A stretch of DNA of 64,000 nucleotides from Oceanospirillum sanctuarii (GCF_002150805.1 NZ_MTBA01000012.1:29041-93040), one strand, 5' to 3'. Numbered from the stretch's first letter, positions 17,001 through 26,184 are shown. The notes: a model not told the origin generated them from the sequence alone. A program made the numbers and translations.

Positions 17001-19007
17001 TTAGTCGTCCAGCTCTTCCAGCAGTTCTTCAACGGTACCCACGATATTGTCGGTAGTGAAGCCGAACTCTTCAAACAGCTGGTCAGCCGGTGCAGATTCA
17101 CCGAAGCTTTCCATACCGATGATCGCGCCTTCCAGACCCACGTACTTGTACCAGAAGTCTTTGTGAGCCGCTTCGATAGCAACACGGGTGATCACGTCAG
17201 CTGGCAGTACAGATTCGCGGTATGCAGCGTCCTGAGCGTCGAAACGATCAGTAGATGGCATAGAAACAACGCGGATCTTCTTGCCTTTAGCGGTCAGCTC
17301 TTCAGCAGCAGACAGCGCCAGCGCAACTTCAGAACCAGTTGCGATCAGGATCGCATCGGCAGTGCCTTCGCAATCTTTCAGCACGTATGCGCCACGGGCA
17401 ATGTTCGCCAGCTGCTCGTCGTTACGTGGCTGGTGATCCAGGTTCTGACGGGACAGAATCAGGGAAGTCGGGCCATCGTTACGCTCAAGAGCAGATTTCC
17501 ATGCTACAGCGGTTTCAACTGCATCACATGGACGCCATACGCTCATGTTTGGCGTGCCACGCAGACTTGGAACCTGCTCAACCGGCTGGTGCGTCGGGCC
17601 ATCTTCACCCAGACCGATAGAGTCGTGAGTGAATACGTAGATAGCGCGCTGCTTCATCAGCGCCGCCATACGTACGGCGTTACGGGCGTATTCCATAAAG
17701 ATCAGGAAGGTTGCGCCGTAAGGAACGAAACCACCGTGCAGAGCAACACCATTCATGATGGCTGCCATACCGAACTCACGTACACCGTAGTGCATGTAGT
17801 TACCGGAAGCATCGTCAGCAGTGATCGCTTTTGCACCATTCCAGAAGGTCAGGTTAGAAGGTGCCAGATCCGCAGAACCGCCCAGCAGTTCAGGCAGCTC
17901 AGGGCCGAAGGCGTTCAGGCTGTTCAGAGACGCTTTACGGGTGGCAACAGTCTCGCCTTTTTCCTGACAGGCTTTGATGTAAGCATCAGCTTTATCAGCG
18001 AAGTCAGCTGGCAGGTCGCCAGACATACGACGCTTCAGCTCAGCCGCCAGTTCAGGGTAAGCAGCTTCGTAAGCCGCGAACTTTTCGTTCCACGCGCTTT
18101 CAGCTGCTGCACCTTTGTCCTGTGCATTCCAGCCCGCTGCGATATCTGCAGGGATCTCAAATGCAGGGTGCGGCCAGTTCAGGCGCTCACGGGTCAGTGC
18201 GATTTCATCATCGCCCAGAGGTGCGCCGTGGCAATCTTCTTTGCCTTCTTTGTTTGGTGAACCAAAACCGATGATGGTTTTACAGATGATCAGGCTTGGC
18301 TTGCCAGACTCGGCTTTAGCCGCTTCGGTAGCCGCTTTGATCTCATCCGCGTTGTGACCGTCAACCTTGATCACGTGCCAGCCGTAAGCTTCAAAACGCT
18401 GTTCAGTGTTGTCGGTGAACCAGCCTTCAACTTCACCATCAATAGAGATGCCGTTGTCGTCGTAGAAGGCGATCAGCTTGCCCAGACCCAGAGTACCAGC
18501 CAGAGAACATACCTCGTGGGAGATACCTTCCATCATGCAGCCATCACCCAGGAAGGTGTAAGTGTAGTGATCCACTACCTCATGACCGTCACGGTTGAAC
18601 TGGCCAGCCAGCGCTTTTTCAGCCACTGCCATACCTACCGCGTTAGCAATACCCTGACCCAGAGGACCAGTAGTGGTTTCAACCCCCGGCGCGTAACCGT
18701 ACTCAGGGTGACCTGCGGTTTTGGCGTGCAGCTGACGGAAGTTTTTCAGATCGTCGATGGACAGATCGTAACCGCTCAGGTGCAGCAGAGAGTACAGCAG
18801 CATAGAGCCGTGGCCGTTAGACAGTACAAAACGGTCGCGGTTATACCAGTTCGGGTTGCTTGGGTTGTGTTGCAGGAAGTCGTTCCATAGTACTTCAGCA
18901 ATATCAGCCATCCCCATTGGGGCGCCGGGGTGACCGGACTTGGCTTTCTGAACGGCGTCCATGCTCAGGGCACGGATGGCATTAGCTAAATCAGAACGGG
19001 AAGGCAT
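17001..19007 (-). CDS. tkt: Transketolase
   Basis: This thiamine-diphosphate enzyme moves two-carbon ketol units between sugar phosphates in the pentose phosphate pathway. It has 668 residues, near the usual 660-670. The thiamine-binding motif [12 protein letters not shown], the N-terminal substrate His region [15 protein letters not shown], and the C-terminal [17 protein letters not shown] are all present. It is the first gene of the leftward carbon cluster with epd, pgk and fba, which suits supply of erythrose-4-phosphate for Epd. A terminator after it means co-transcription with epd is partial at best. The ATG at 19007 has GGAAAG upstream. Confidence 0.97.
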   Translation of the reverse strand: MPSRSDLANAIRALSMDAVQKAKSGHPGAPMGMADIAEVLWNDFLQHNPSNPNWYNRDRFVLSNGHGSMLLYSLLHLSGYDLSIDDLKNFRQLHAKTAGHPEYGYAPGVETTTGPLGQGIANAVGMAVAEKALAGQFNRDGHEVVDHYTYTFLGDGCMMEGISHEVCSLAGTLGLGKLIAFYDDNGISIDGEVEGWFTDNTEQRFEAYGWHVIKVDGHNADEIKAATEAAKAESGKPSLIICKTIIGFGSPNKEGKEDCHGAPLGDDEIALTRERLNWPHPAFEIPADIAAGWNAQDKGAAAESAWNEKFAAYEAAYPELAAELKRRMSGDLPADFADKADAYIKACQEKGETVATRKASLNSLNAFGPELPELLGGSADLAPSNLTFWNGAKAITADDASGNYMHYGVREFGMAAIMNGVALHGGFVPYGATFLIFMEYARNAVRMAALMKQRAIYVFTHDSIGLGEDGPTHQPVEQVPSLRGTPNMSVWRPCDAVETAVAWKSALERNDGPTSLILSRQNLDHQPRNDEQLANIARGAYVLKDCEGTADAILIATGSEVALALSAAEELTAKGKKIRVVSMPSTDRFDAQDAAYRESVLPADVITRVAIEAAHKDFWYKYVGLEGAIIGMESFGESAPADQLFEEFGFTTDNIVGTVEELLEELDD

Positions 19008-19313
19008 GCTTTCCAGACTCCAGGGTGCGTGGCAAAGGCCACAAAATATGTTTCATGATCCGCCCCTTTCGTACAGGTATCAGGCTAAGTCTTTGACCTT
19101 GTTCAGTTAACTAAACAGCATCAGAAAAAGAGACTTACCCAGATAGCCACACAATCGAAGCAAACCACCGGAAAATAGGCGCGTATTGTCGCTGATCTGG
19201 CCTCAGGCTTCAAACCCCAAGGACTTATTTATCTGCAGGATCCTTCAAGTAATGAATAATCAGATCCCCGTGAATGATCTTAAGTCGTGTTCAGGTGGTA
19301 TAAATGAATCCCG

Positions 19314-19342
19314 CACAGGTGAATTTTAATAAATTTCACTGT
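19314..19342. promoter_or_regulatory. Inverted repeat in the tkt/metK regulatory region
   Basis: CACAG(G)TGAA and TTCACTGTG form nine pairs with a single bulged G around an AT-rich centre. A further GTGAA occurs at about 19350. It could be an operator for metK or tkt; the regulator is unknown. Confidence 0.35.
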
Positions 19343-19486
19343 GTATAAGGTGAATACAGTTGCTACAATTACCGATTAACTTTAAGCGCGTCCAACGGAG
19401 TGGTTCCATCCAACATTTTTGTCTGTCTTTGCGATGTTCTGAGCGGGCTTAAGTGAGCTTCCTAGGTCAAACGCTACTGTCGGCAG

Positions 19487-19566
19487 AACCGGCCAAAAGC
19501 TGGGGCATGCTGAATCAACCAACAGCTAAACGTCGTTAGCTGTTACAGGAGGTCGGGCCGTTTTTC
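19487..19566 (+). promoter_or_regulatory. Candidate metK leader with uORF and alternative hairpins
   Basis: A perfect 9-pair hairpin (AACAGCTAA 19521-19529 with TTAGCTGTT 19536-19544) competes with an upstream pairing of AGCTGG (19498-19503) to CCAACAGCT (19519-19527). An outer helix CCGGCC/GGTCGG closes the region, followed by a T run at 19561-19565. A 10-codon frame MLNQPTAKRR (ATG at 19507, TAG at 19537-19539) runs through the hairpin and follows GGGG. This resembles an attenuation-type leader, but no T run directly follows the strong hairpin. Confidence 0.35.
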
Positions 19567-19642
19567 CCTTGAATCAATATTCAAACAAAACTGCCTTGGC
19601 TAATTCCTTATTTTCAACTCCTTTGAGGGTAATAAGAGAATC

Positions 19643-20833
19643 ATGAGCGAATACTCTTTATTTACGTCTGAATCTGTATCTGAAGGCCATCCGGATAAAA
19701 TCGCTGACCAGATTTCTGATGCCGTGTTAGATGCAATTCTGGCGGAAGATAAATACGCCCGTGTTGCCTGTGAAACCATGGTGAAAACTGGTGTTGCCAT
19801 TGTTTCTGGTGAAATTTCTACATCCGCTTGGATCGACCTGGAAGATCTGGTTCGTGGCGTTATTAACGACATTGGCTATACCTCTTCTGATGTAGGCTTT
19901 GATGGCAGCACTTGCGGCATCATCAACCTGATTGGTAAGCAGTCTGTGGATATTGCACAGGGTGTGGATCGTCAGAAACCTGAAGATCAGGGTGCTGGCG
20001 ACCAGGGTCTGATGTTCGGCTATGCGTCTAACGAAACTGACGTTCTGATGCCGGCTCCTGTGACCTTTGCTCACCGTCTGGTAGAGCGTCAGGCTGAAGC
20101 CCGTAAAAACGGCCAGCTGCCTTGGCTGCGTCCGGATGCAAAATCTCAGGTAACCTGCCGTTATGAAAACGGTAAAGTGTCTGCGATCGATGCGATTGTT
20201 CTGTCGACTCAGCACAATCCGGAAGTCTCTCAGAAAGACCTGCGTGAAGCGGTTATGGAGCTGATCATCAAGCAGGAGATCCCTGCTGAGCTGCTGACCA
20301 AAGACACTCAGTTCCACATCAACCCAACCGGTAACTTCGTAATCGGTGGCCCTGTGGGCGACTGCGGCCTGACTGGTCGTAAGATCATCGTAGACACTTA
20401 CGGTGGTATGGCACGTCACGGTGGTGGTGCTTTCTCCGGTAAAGATCCATCCAAGGTTGACCGTTCTGCAGCTTACGCTGGCCGTTATGTAGCGAAGAAT
20501 ATCGTTGCTGCGGGTCTGGCTGACCGTTGTGAGATCCAGGTGTCCTACGCGATTGGTGTTGCGGAGCCGACTTCGGTATCCATCAACACCTTCGGCACGG
20601 GCAAAGTATCTGACGACACCATTATTAAGCTGGTTCGTGAGCACTTTGATCTGCGTCCTTTCGCAATCACCCGTATGCTGGATCTGCTGCACCCTATGTA
20701 TCGTCTGACTGCGGCCTATGGCCACTTCGGTCGTAACCCATTTGAGATGACTGTGGGTGATGACACCTTTACAGCCTTCCCTTGGGAGAAGACTGACAAA
20801 GCTGACGATCTGCGTGCCGCTGCCGGCCTGTAA
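19643..20833 (+). CDS. metK: S-adenosylmethionine synthetase
   Basis: The product makes S-adenosylmethionine from methionine and ATP in the cytoplasm. It has 396 residues. Signature segments are [16 protein letters not shown] (15-30), the ATP-loop [12 protein letters not shown], and the phosphate-binding [16 protein letters not shown]. The ATG follows a purine-rich site. A long structured leader precedes it. It is followed on the same strand by ahcY and metF, giving three steps of the activated methyl cycle in a row, but spacings of about 300 bases with regulatory elements or terminators suggest separate control. Confidence 0.98.
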   Translation: MSEYSLFTSESVSEGHPDKIADQISDAVLDAILAEDKYARVACETMVKTGVAIVSGEISTSAWIDLEDLVRGVINDIGYTSSDVGFDGSTCGIINLIGKQSVDIAQGVDRQKPEDQGAGDQGLMFGYASNETDVLMPAPVTFAHRLVERQAEARKNGQLPWLRPDAKSQVTCRYENGKVSAIDAIVLSTQHNPEVSQKDLREAVMELIIKQEIPAELLTKDTQFHINPTGNFVIGGPVGDCGLTGRKIIVDTYGGMARHGGGAFSGKDPSKVDRSAAYAGRYVAKNIVAAGLADRCEIQVSYAIGVAEPTSVSINTFGTGKVSDDTIIKLVREHFDLRPFAITRMLDLLHPMYRLTAAYGHFGRNPFEMTVGDDTFTAFPWEKTDKADDLRAAAGL

Positions 20834-21162
20834 GATCTTACTGAAGCCAAAGGGTAAAACCTCTGGCAGCGGAAAAGACCTAAGGCTCTGAACGAAAGAT
20901 CCTTTCGTACAAGCCTTCGCCCAACCGTCCAATCGGATTGGGCCGTCAAAGCAGGAGCTTGCTCCTGCTTTGCTGCATCTGAATTTTGGTCTGTTGGCTG
21001 ACTGTTTTCTGAACAGATGCCGGCAGATGGTCGCAACCGGCAGTTCCGGCTGCGACACACACACAAGACTGAGGGGCGCTGCAACGGAGCCTTCTCCGCT
21101 ACGCTCAGTCTCGTGCCAACTTAAACTTGCAAGGGCGCCCATTCACCCGAATGGAGAAACCT
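20834..21162 (+). other. metK-ahcY intergenic region with hairpins and riboswitch
   Basis: This 329-base region has no gene. Before the riboswitch it holds a perfect 11-pair hairpin (AAAGCAGGAGC/GCTCCTGCTTT, 20948-20971, 2-base loop) with no T run, and a second strong hairpin at 21030-21056 (GTCGCA-CCGG stem, one mismatch). The first may act as an intercistronic or factor-dependent stop for metK. The ahcY promoter was not identified with confidence. Confidence 0.6.
21067..21140 (+). promoter_or_regulatory. S-adenosylhomocysteine (SAH) riboswitch before ahcY
   Basis: The conserved SAH aptamer core GGGGCGCTGCAAC is present at 21073-21085. P1 is GACTGAG (21067-21073) with CTCAGTC (21104-21110), seven pairs. 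P2 is CGGAG/CTCCG with a CCTT loop (21085-21098). The pseudoknot pairs GGGCGC (21074-21079) with GCGCCC (21135-21140). The last strand lies 12 bases before the GGAG of ahcY, so control of translation start is likely. Known members of this class turn expression on when SAH builds up. Confidence 0.88.
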
Positions 21163-22557
21163 ATGAGCTTCAATGACTACAAAGTCGCTGATATCACTCT
21201 TGCTGACTATGGCCGTAACGAGATCCGCATCGCAGAATCTGAAATGCCTGCGCTGATGGCGATCCGTGAAAAGTACCGTGCAGAGCAACCTCTGGCGGGC
21301 GCTAAAATCATCGGCTGTATTCACATGACCATTCAGACTGCGGTTCTGATCGAAACACTGGTCGCGCTGGGTGCTGAAGTTCGCTGGTCTTCGTGCAACA
21401 TCTTCTCCACACAGGATCACGCTGCTGCGGCTATCGCTGCCGGTGAGATTCCTGTATTTGCCTGGAAAGGTGAGACCGAAGACGAGTACGTTTGGTGTCT
21501 GGAACAAACCATCAATAAAGATGGCAGCCCTTGGGATGCAAACATCCTGCTGGATGATGGTGGTGACCTGACCGCTCTGATCCACGAAAAATACCCGGCA
21601 ATGCTGGACAGCATCCACGGTGTTTCTGAAGAAACCACCACTGGTGTTCACCGTCTGATCGAAATGATGAACAAAGGCACTCTGAAGGTTCCTGCGATCA
21701 ACGTAAACGATGCAGTAACCAAGTCGAAAAACGACAACAAGTATGGCTGCCGTCATTCTCTGAACGACGCGATCAAGCGTGGTACCGACCACCTGCTGTC
21801 CGGTAAGAAAGCACTGGTTATCGGCTACGGTGACGTAGGTAAAGGTTCTGCTGCATCTCTGCGTCAGGAAGGCATGATCGTATCGGTCACCGAAGTGGAT
21901 CCTATCTGTGCAATGCAGGCCTGCATGGACGGTTTCGAAGTGGTTTCTCCGTTTATCAACGGCCAGTTCGACGGTACTGATGCGTCTATCAACGCACCTC
22001 TGCTGCAGAAAACCGACCTGATTGTTACCACTACCGGTAACTACAACGTATGTAATGCCAACATGCTGAAAGCCCTGAAAAAAGGTGCTGTGGTATGTAA
22101 CATCGGTCACTTCGACAACGAGATCGATACTGCGTACATGCGTCAGAACTGGGCATGGGAAGAAGTTAAGCCGCAGGTACACAAAGTATTCCGCGACGCT
22201 AAGCCGGGCACTGATGTGAACCTGGATAGCAGCGACTACCTGATTCTGCTGTCTGAAGGCCGCCTGGTGAACCTGGGTAACGCTACCGGTCACCCATCCC
22301 GTATCATGGATGGCTCTTTTGCTAACCAGGTACTGGCTCAGATCCACCTGTATCAGGCTGGCTTCGCTAACCTGCCAGCAGAAGAGAAAGCGGCGAACAT
22401 AACCGTTGAAGTTCTGCCTAAGCAGCTGGATGAAGAAGTAGCACGCTACATGGTTGAAGGCTTCTCTGGTGTGATCACTCAGTTGTCTAAAGAACAGGCT
22501 GACTACATCGGCGTACCGGTTGAAGGCCCGTTCAAGCCGGAAAGCTACAAGTACTAA
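21163..22557 (+). CDS. ahcY: Adenosylhomocysteinase (SAH hydrolase)
   Basis: The product splits S-adenosylhomocysteine into homocysteine and adenosine, removing an inhibitor of methyltransferases. It has 464 residues, with the N-terminal CIHMTIQTA (52-60), the NAD-binding [10 protein letters not shown] (221-230), and the usual C-terminal KPESYKY that completes the neighbouring subunit's cofactor site. The ATG at 21163 has GGAG at 21153; an in-frame ATG 12 codons upstream overlaps the riboswitch and lacks a binding site. The SAH riboswitch directly before it links expression to its own substrate. Enzymes of this kind are NAD-dependent tetramers. Confidence 0.98.
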   Translation: MSFNDYKVADITLADYGRNEIRIAESEMPALMAIREKYRAEQPLAGAKIIGCIHMTIQTAVLIETLVALGAEVRWSSCNIFSTQDHAAAAIAAGEIPVFAWKGETEDEYVWCLEQTINKDGSPWDANILLDDGGDLTALIHEKYPAMLDSIHGVSEETTTGVHRLIEMMNKGTLKVPAINVNDAVTKSKNDNKYGCRHSLNDAIKRGTDHLLSGKKALVIGYGDVGKGSAASLRQEGMIVSVTEVDPICAMQACMDGFEVVSPFINGQFDGTDASINAPLLQKTDLIVTTTGNYNVCNANMLKALKKGAVVCNIGHFDNEIDTAYMRQNWAWEEVKPQVHKVFRDAKPGTDVNLDSSDYLILLSEGRLVNLGNATGHPSRIMDGSFANQVLAQIHLYQAGFANLPAEEKAANITVEVLPKQLDEEVARYMVEGFSGVITQLSKEQADYIGVPVEGPFKPESYKY

Positions 22558-22623
22558 TATTCTGCCTCAGACAATCCGGCCGCGCTCTGCATAGCCGGAT
22601 TGCATAGCCAGCATAAAGTACCC

Positions 22624-22665
22624 AAGCCCCGTTTTATCCCTGTGGATAAAACGGGGCTTTTTTAT
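22624..22665 (+). terminator. Strong terminator after ahcY
   Basis: A perfect 16-pair stem AAGCCCCGTTTTATCC/GGATAAAACGGGGCTT with a CTGT loop and a T run. It separates ahcY from metF, which must have its own promoter. Confidence 0.95.
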
Positions 22666-22747
22666 GCCCGAAGACCGGAAGAAACTCTCTGCGGCTCTTC
22701 GATTAAGACATTGCTTAAGTAATTAGTTTTTAACAGTTTTTCATTTC

Positions 22748-22764
22748 TATGAGTTTTACTCATA
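22748..22764. promoter_or_regulatory. Inverted repeat upstream of metF
   Basis: TATGAGT and ACTCATA are a perfect 7-base inverted repeat with a 3-base TTT centre, about 92 bases before the metF start in an AT-rich region. This is a candidate operator for a methionine or SAH-responsive repressor, unknown from sequence. No MetJ-box (AGACGTCT) array was seen. Confidence 0.4.
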
Positions 22765-22855
22765 AAGACAAAAAAAACTTTCACTGGCGTGCCCGCAGCA
22801 AACTCTGTAAAAAGTAATAAGAAATTAAGCAAACAAACTTTTTTGGAATATAGCC

Positions 22856-23689
22856 ATGAGCCAGCCAATCGATATCAGTTTTGAGTTCTTCCCCCCTAAA
22901 ACCCCACAAGGCCAGGAAAAGCTGCGTGTTGTTCGGGACGAGCTGGCGGCTATGAATCCTAACTTCTTCTCCGTAACGTATGGTGCCGGTGGTTCCACTC
23001 AGGAACGCACCATCAATACCGTGCAGGAGATGCGCGAAGCCGGTATCAATACCGCACCGCACCTGTCCTGTGTTGGCAGCAGCACCGACAGCCTGCGTGA
23101 TCTACTGAACTTCTACATCGAGAAAGGCATCGACCGTATTGTTGCCCTGCGTGGCGACCTACCTTCCGGTATGGGTTCTCCGGGCGAGCTGCGCTATGCC
23201 AATGAGCTGGTTGAGTTTATCCGTAAGGAAACCGGTGACCACTTCCACCTGGAAGTTGCAGCGTATCCTGAGACCCACCCCCAGGCGGCAAGCTTTGAAG
23301 CGGACCTGCTGAACTTTAAAAAGAAGGTGGATGCCGGTGCGAACAGTGCCATCACTCAGTACTTCTTTAATGCCGACAGCTATTTCTATTATGTAGAGCG
23401 CTGCCAGAAGCTGGGTATCGAGATTCCGATTATTCCGGGCATTATGCCAATCACCAATTACAGCAACCTGGCTCGTTTCAGCGACGCCTGTGGTGCCGAG
23501 ATTCCACGCTGGGTGCGTAAGCAGCTGGAAGCTTATGGCGATGACAGCGCCAGCATCCGTCAGTTTGGTGAAGAAGTGATTACTCGTCTGTGCGAACAGC
23601 TGATCGCTGGTGGCGCACCTAGCCTGCACTTCTACACCATGAATCAGACTGAGCCTAACCGCGCGATCTGTAAGAATCTGGGCCTGTAA
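22856..23689 (+). CDS. metF: 5,10-methylenetetrahydrofolate reductase
   Basis: This FAD enzyme reduces methylene-tetrahydrofolate to methyl-tetrahydrofolate, the methyl donor for methionine synthesis. Its 277 residues are slightly shorter than the E. coli protein (about 296). The N-terminal ISFEFFPPKT holds the catalytic Glu, FFSVTYGAGGSTQERT carries the flavin and substrate Asp/Thr region, and RGDLPSGMG, ITQYFFNADSYF and PGIMPITNYSNL follow in the usual order. The ATG at 22856 has a modest GGA site. With metK and ahcY it completes a local activated methyl cycle set; methionine synthase is not in this window. Confidence 0.96.
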   Translation: MSQPIDISFEFFPPKTPQGQEKLRVVRDELAAMNPNFFSVTYGAGGSTQERTINTVQEMREAGINTAPHLSCVGSSTDSLRDLLNFYIEKGIDRIVALRGDLPSGMGSPGELRYANELVEFIRKETGDHFHLEVAAYPETHPQAASFEADLLNFKKKVDAGANSAITQYFFNADSYFYYVERCQKLGIEIPIIPGIMPITNYSNLARFSDACGAEIPRWVRKQLEAYGDDSASIRQFGEEVITRLCEQLIAGGAPSLHFYTMNQTEPNRAICKNLGL

Positions 23690-23747
23690 TCAGGCGTAGA
23701 GAAACCTCTTTCTCTTACTATTTTCTTGTTGTTTTCTGACAACTTTG

Positions 23748-23789
23748 ACCGGGTATACAGAACAATTTTCTGTCTGCCCGGTTTTTTTA
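23748..23789 (+). terminator. Terminator after metF
   Basis: ACCGGG pairs with CCCGGT, and an inner helix ACAGAA/TTTCTGT fills the loop; seven Ts follow. Confidence 0.85.
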
Positions 23790-23987
23790 TGCCTACCAAA
23801 AGCAATAACGGAACAATCTCTCAAAAATATATTTAATTTGCTCAATTACTTTTCATCGCTATTATTTCATCTACAATACCTGTTAAGAAACGTATCCGAT
23901 ATGTAACAAGCTACGTATAAGATTGCTGAAAAGGCTGATGGCCTCCCCCACAGGGTCAGCAGTCCCGCAGTGAAAGAGGTACCCGCT

Positions 23988-24434
23988 ATGAAAAAATTAT
24001 TGAGCATCTGCCTTTTGGTATTCAGTGGTCAGCTGATGGCTGCAGACCTGACTCCCCTTCCGGAAACCGCTCAGGACAATGGCTGGGATATCCGTCTGGT
24101 AGGCGTGCACTATCATCAGGCCACTGATCAGACCGAATTTTACTATCGTGTACGGGTCGACCAGGGCGCAGCAACCTTAACCAGCTGGCACCTCAAGCTT
24201 AAAGAACGCTTTGCGGGTCTGGTGATGCTGAACAGCCGTAATCAGCAGCTGCACTGGCACAAAGATCTGAAACCGGGCACAGTTGAGATGATCAGCTTTA
24301 AAGTAAAAGGTGAGAGAACCACACGGGTATCGAACTACACCGTTCAGTCTGGTGAGCTCTTTGCGGAAGGCAGGATTGACGCCCCAAGTCTTGCACCTTT
24401 GGCATCAACCCCGATGACAGCAGCGTATCCTTAA
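23988..24434 (+). CDS. Small secreted protein of unknown function
   Basis: This 148-residue protein has a clear signal peptide (KKLLSICLLVFSGQLMAA, cleavage probably after MAA near residue 18), so it should be periplasmic or exported. The mature part is rich in alternating hydrophobic residues (for example WDIRLVGVHYHQ and TEFYYRVRVD), suggesting a beta-sandwich, and contains no cysteine and no catalytic motif I can name. The ATG at 23988 has GAGG upstream; an in-frame Met six codons earlier is less likely. It converges on the acyltransferase gene with overlapping stop codons. A TACAAT near 23873 may be its -10. I do not recognise the family. Confidence 0.7.
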   Translation: MKKLLSICLLVFSGQLMAADLTPLPETAQDNGWDIRLVGVHYHQATDQTEFYYRVRVDQGAATLTSWHLKLKERFAGLVMLNSRNQQLHWHKDLKPGTVEMISFKVKGERTTRVSNYTVQSGELFAEGRIDAPSLAPLASTPMTAAYP

Positions 24435-25255
24435 GATGCTTTGCTTTCGTTTGAACTTTCTTCCTGCGATTTGATTTCTTCAGAAGATGTTTGGGAAGCT
24501 GAAGCCTGAACATCTTCCGCTTTTTTTTCCGGTGCCGGCAGCTCTGAGAGTCGGTCAACCTGACTTTCTAGCCATGCTGTAACCTCTGCGTGAACCTCAT
24601 TCACATGACGGCCTTCGGTCTGAATTAGCGGGCCAAACACGACCTTAATCGTGCCGGATTTTTTCTGCAGCGGGCTTGAAGTCCAGTGCTCACCACCGTT
24701 ATGCGCCACCGGCAAAACAGGAACACCAGAGTTGGTCGCCAACATAGCACCACCCTTTTTATGGTTGCCACGGGTTCCGGGCTCAGTTCGGGTGCCTTCC
24801 GGGAAAACCAGAACCGACATGCCCTCTTCCAGCCGGGCTTTACCCTGCTTCAGAACCTGCTTCATTGCTGCTGCTGGCTTGCCACGATCAACGGCGATAG
24901 GGTTCAAAGCTTTCAATCCCCAGCCAAAGAAAGGAATCTTCAGTAGTTCACGCTTGAGCACGGTACTCATCGGTTGAGCAACTAACTGCAGGTAGATGGT
25001 TTCCCATTCAGACTGGTGATTACTCAGGATCACCATTTGCTGATTCTTGGGCAGGTTTTCCAGCCCTTCCACCTCAGTACGTATACCGCAGGTAATGCGC
25101 AACCAAACCAGAACAAACCAGTTAAAACGGGTAATCAGCCAGGCTCTGATGGTAAAAGGTAAAAAGAAGCTCAGAGGGGCGGTGATACAGCTGGTGAAAA
25201 TCAGTGCGAACATATAGCCCACATAGAAAACGATGGCTCTAAGGGCCGTAATCAT
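24431..25255 (-). CDS. PlsC-family 1-acylglycerol-3-phosphate acyltransferase
   Basis: This inner-membrane acyltransferase probably adds an acyl chain to lysophosphatidate or another lysolipid. It has 274 residues with an N-terminal membrane region (about 5-55). The catalytic block is SNHQSEWET, with His80 and Glu85, an HX4E variant of the usual HX4D. The FPEGTRT motif is at 151-157 and binds the glycerol phosphate. The last 35 residues are a low-complexity Glu/Ser/Lys tail that should be disordered. The start overlaps the end of the upstream RmlD-like gene by 4 bases (ATGA), a sign of coupled translation. Whether it is the housekeeping PlsC or a specialised paralogue cannot be told. Confidence 0.87.
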   Translation of the reverse strand: MITALRAIVFYVGYMFALIFTSCITAPLSFFLPFTIRAWLITRFNWFVLVWLRITCGIRTEVEGLENLPKNQQMVILSNHQSEWETIYLQLVAQPMSTVLKRELLKIPFFGWGLKALNPIAVDRGKPAAAMKQVLKQGKARLEEGMSVLVFPEGTRTEPGTRGNHKKGGAMLATNSGVPVLPVAHNGGEHWTSSPLQKKSGTIKVVFGPLIQTEGRHVNEVHAEVTAWLESQVDRLSELPAPEKKAEDVQASASQTSSEEIKSQEESSNESKAS

Positions 25256-26184
25256 ACTGAAGGTTCCTCTTTCTCATCCGCAGCCTGCTGGTCGGCATCT
25301 TTCTGGTCAGCGATCTGTTCTATCGCCTCAACCAGTGCCGGACGCCAGCTACGCTGTTTAATTCCGTAGTGATCCATAATTTTCTGGCAGCTCATCTCGC
25401 GATGCAGCGCCTGTTTGCCTGCCAGCCCCATAGCTGTGGCAGACACACCACGCACCATTTCAGCACCGGTCAATAAACCACGCTCCTGCGCCAGCTCAAT
25501 CACCTGCTCTGCAAAATGAGCACGACTGATCGGCTCCACACCAGCGTAGTGATAAGTTCCCCAGCACTCAGCGCCAGCATCAAGTTGCTGGATCATGGCA
25601 ACAATGACGCGACTGGCATCGGAGATAGCGGTAGGAGACAAGGTAATATCAGCAGCTTCCTGCATATCCTGCGGTTTATCCGCTTCTGACAGGATTCGGT
25701 GAACCCAGTCATCAGCGCTTTCTGTACTCGCCTCAAACAGGGTACCAAGGCGAAGGATGATATGGCGCTTCAGAAGTTGACGAACCGCTTCTTCTCCCTG
25801 CCATTTGGTCTCACCAAAGGTATTCAGGGGATGAACGGTATCTTTCTCATGGAAGATACCGTTACGCACTTCGCCAATCACTTCATCAGAAGAAACCTGA
25901 ATCAGAGCGGCGCCCAGATCCAGACAAATATGCGCCAGATGATCCGGCAGAATTGCATTCAGCTGCCAGGCTCGATCCGGGGATTGCTCAACAAGAGTCA
26001 GGTCATCAAACTGCAGAGTATTAACGACAAAATCGGGTGCTGCTTCAGTCAGCTGACGCTGGAGTTCAACAGCATCATTAGCATCACCTTCGAAGACACT
26101 GCAACGCAGTCCCCGAATCCCCTGAGCATAACTGAGAAAGCCCTTGGCCAGACCAGATGCTTGCTCCGTCAAAAAGATATGCAT
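25252..26184 (-). CDS. RmlD-like NAD-fold protein with degenerate active site
   Basis: This 310-residue protein follows the plan of RmlD-type extended short-chain dehydrogenases (dTDP-4-dehydrorhamnose reductase): Ser in QVSSDEVIG at 96-104, then HPLNTFGETKWQGE at 118-131. However, the catalytic Tyr of the YxxxK motif is Phe123 (Lys127 is kept), and the N-terminal glycine-rich nucleotide loop is poor (LTEQASGLAKG). It is therefore probably not an active reductase; it may bind a nucleotide or protein partner. The acidic C-terminus is rich in Asp, Gln and Glu. It is coupled to the downstream acyltransferase gene by a 4-base overlap. It is not part of a rhamnose cluster. Confidence 0.75.
   Translation of the reverse strand: MHIFLTEQASGLAKGFLSYAQGIRGLRCSVFEGDANDAVELQRQLTEAAPDFVVNTLQFDDLTLVEQSPDRAWQLNAILPDHLAHICLDLGAALIQVSSDEVIGEVRNGIFHEKDTVHPLNTFGETKWQGEEAVRQLLKRHIILRLGTLFEASTESADDWVHRILSEADKPQDMQEAADITLSPTAISDASRVIVAMIQQLDAGAECWGTYHYAGVEPISRAHFAEQVIELAQERGLLTGAEMVRGVSATAMGLAGKQALHREMSCQKIMDHYGIKQRSWRPALVEAIEQIADQKDADQQAADEKEEPSV

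Larger units (their letters stand above)
19008..19642. other. Long divergent regulatory region between tkt and metK
   Basis: This 635-base region has no supported protein gene. It should contain the tkt promoter (leftward) and the metK promoter and leader (rightward). A bulged inverted repeat lies at 19314-19342 and a TACAAT hexamer at about 19364. A structured leader with a 10-codon reading frame lies at 19487-19566. No S-box, SAM-II or SAH riboswitch pattern was recognised before metK. Confidence 0.6.

Noticed and set aside
19380..19642. Known SAM riboswitch (S-box, SAM-II type) before metK
   Set aside because: The conserved cores of these classes could not be found; only an unmatched structured leader is visible.
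20948..20971. Intrinsic terminator after metK
   Set aside because: The 11-pair hairpin is perfect but no T run follows and the loop is only 2 bases; kept only as a hairpin in the intergenic note.
19727..21142. 471-codon open frame on the minus strand across metK and the riboswitch
   Set aside because: Antisense to metK and running through structured non-coding DNA; no plausible protein features.
22665..22855. MetJ box array upstream of metF
   Set aside because: No AGACGTCT-like tandem sites; the palindrome present has a different sequence.
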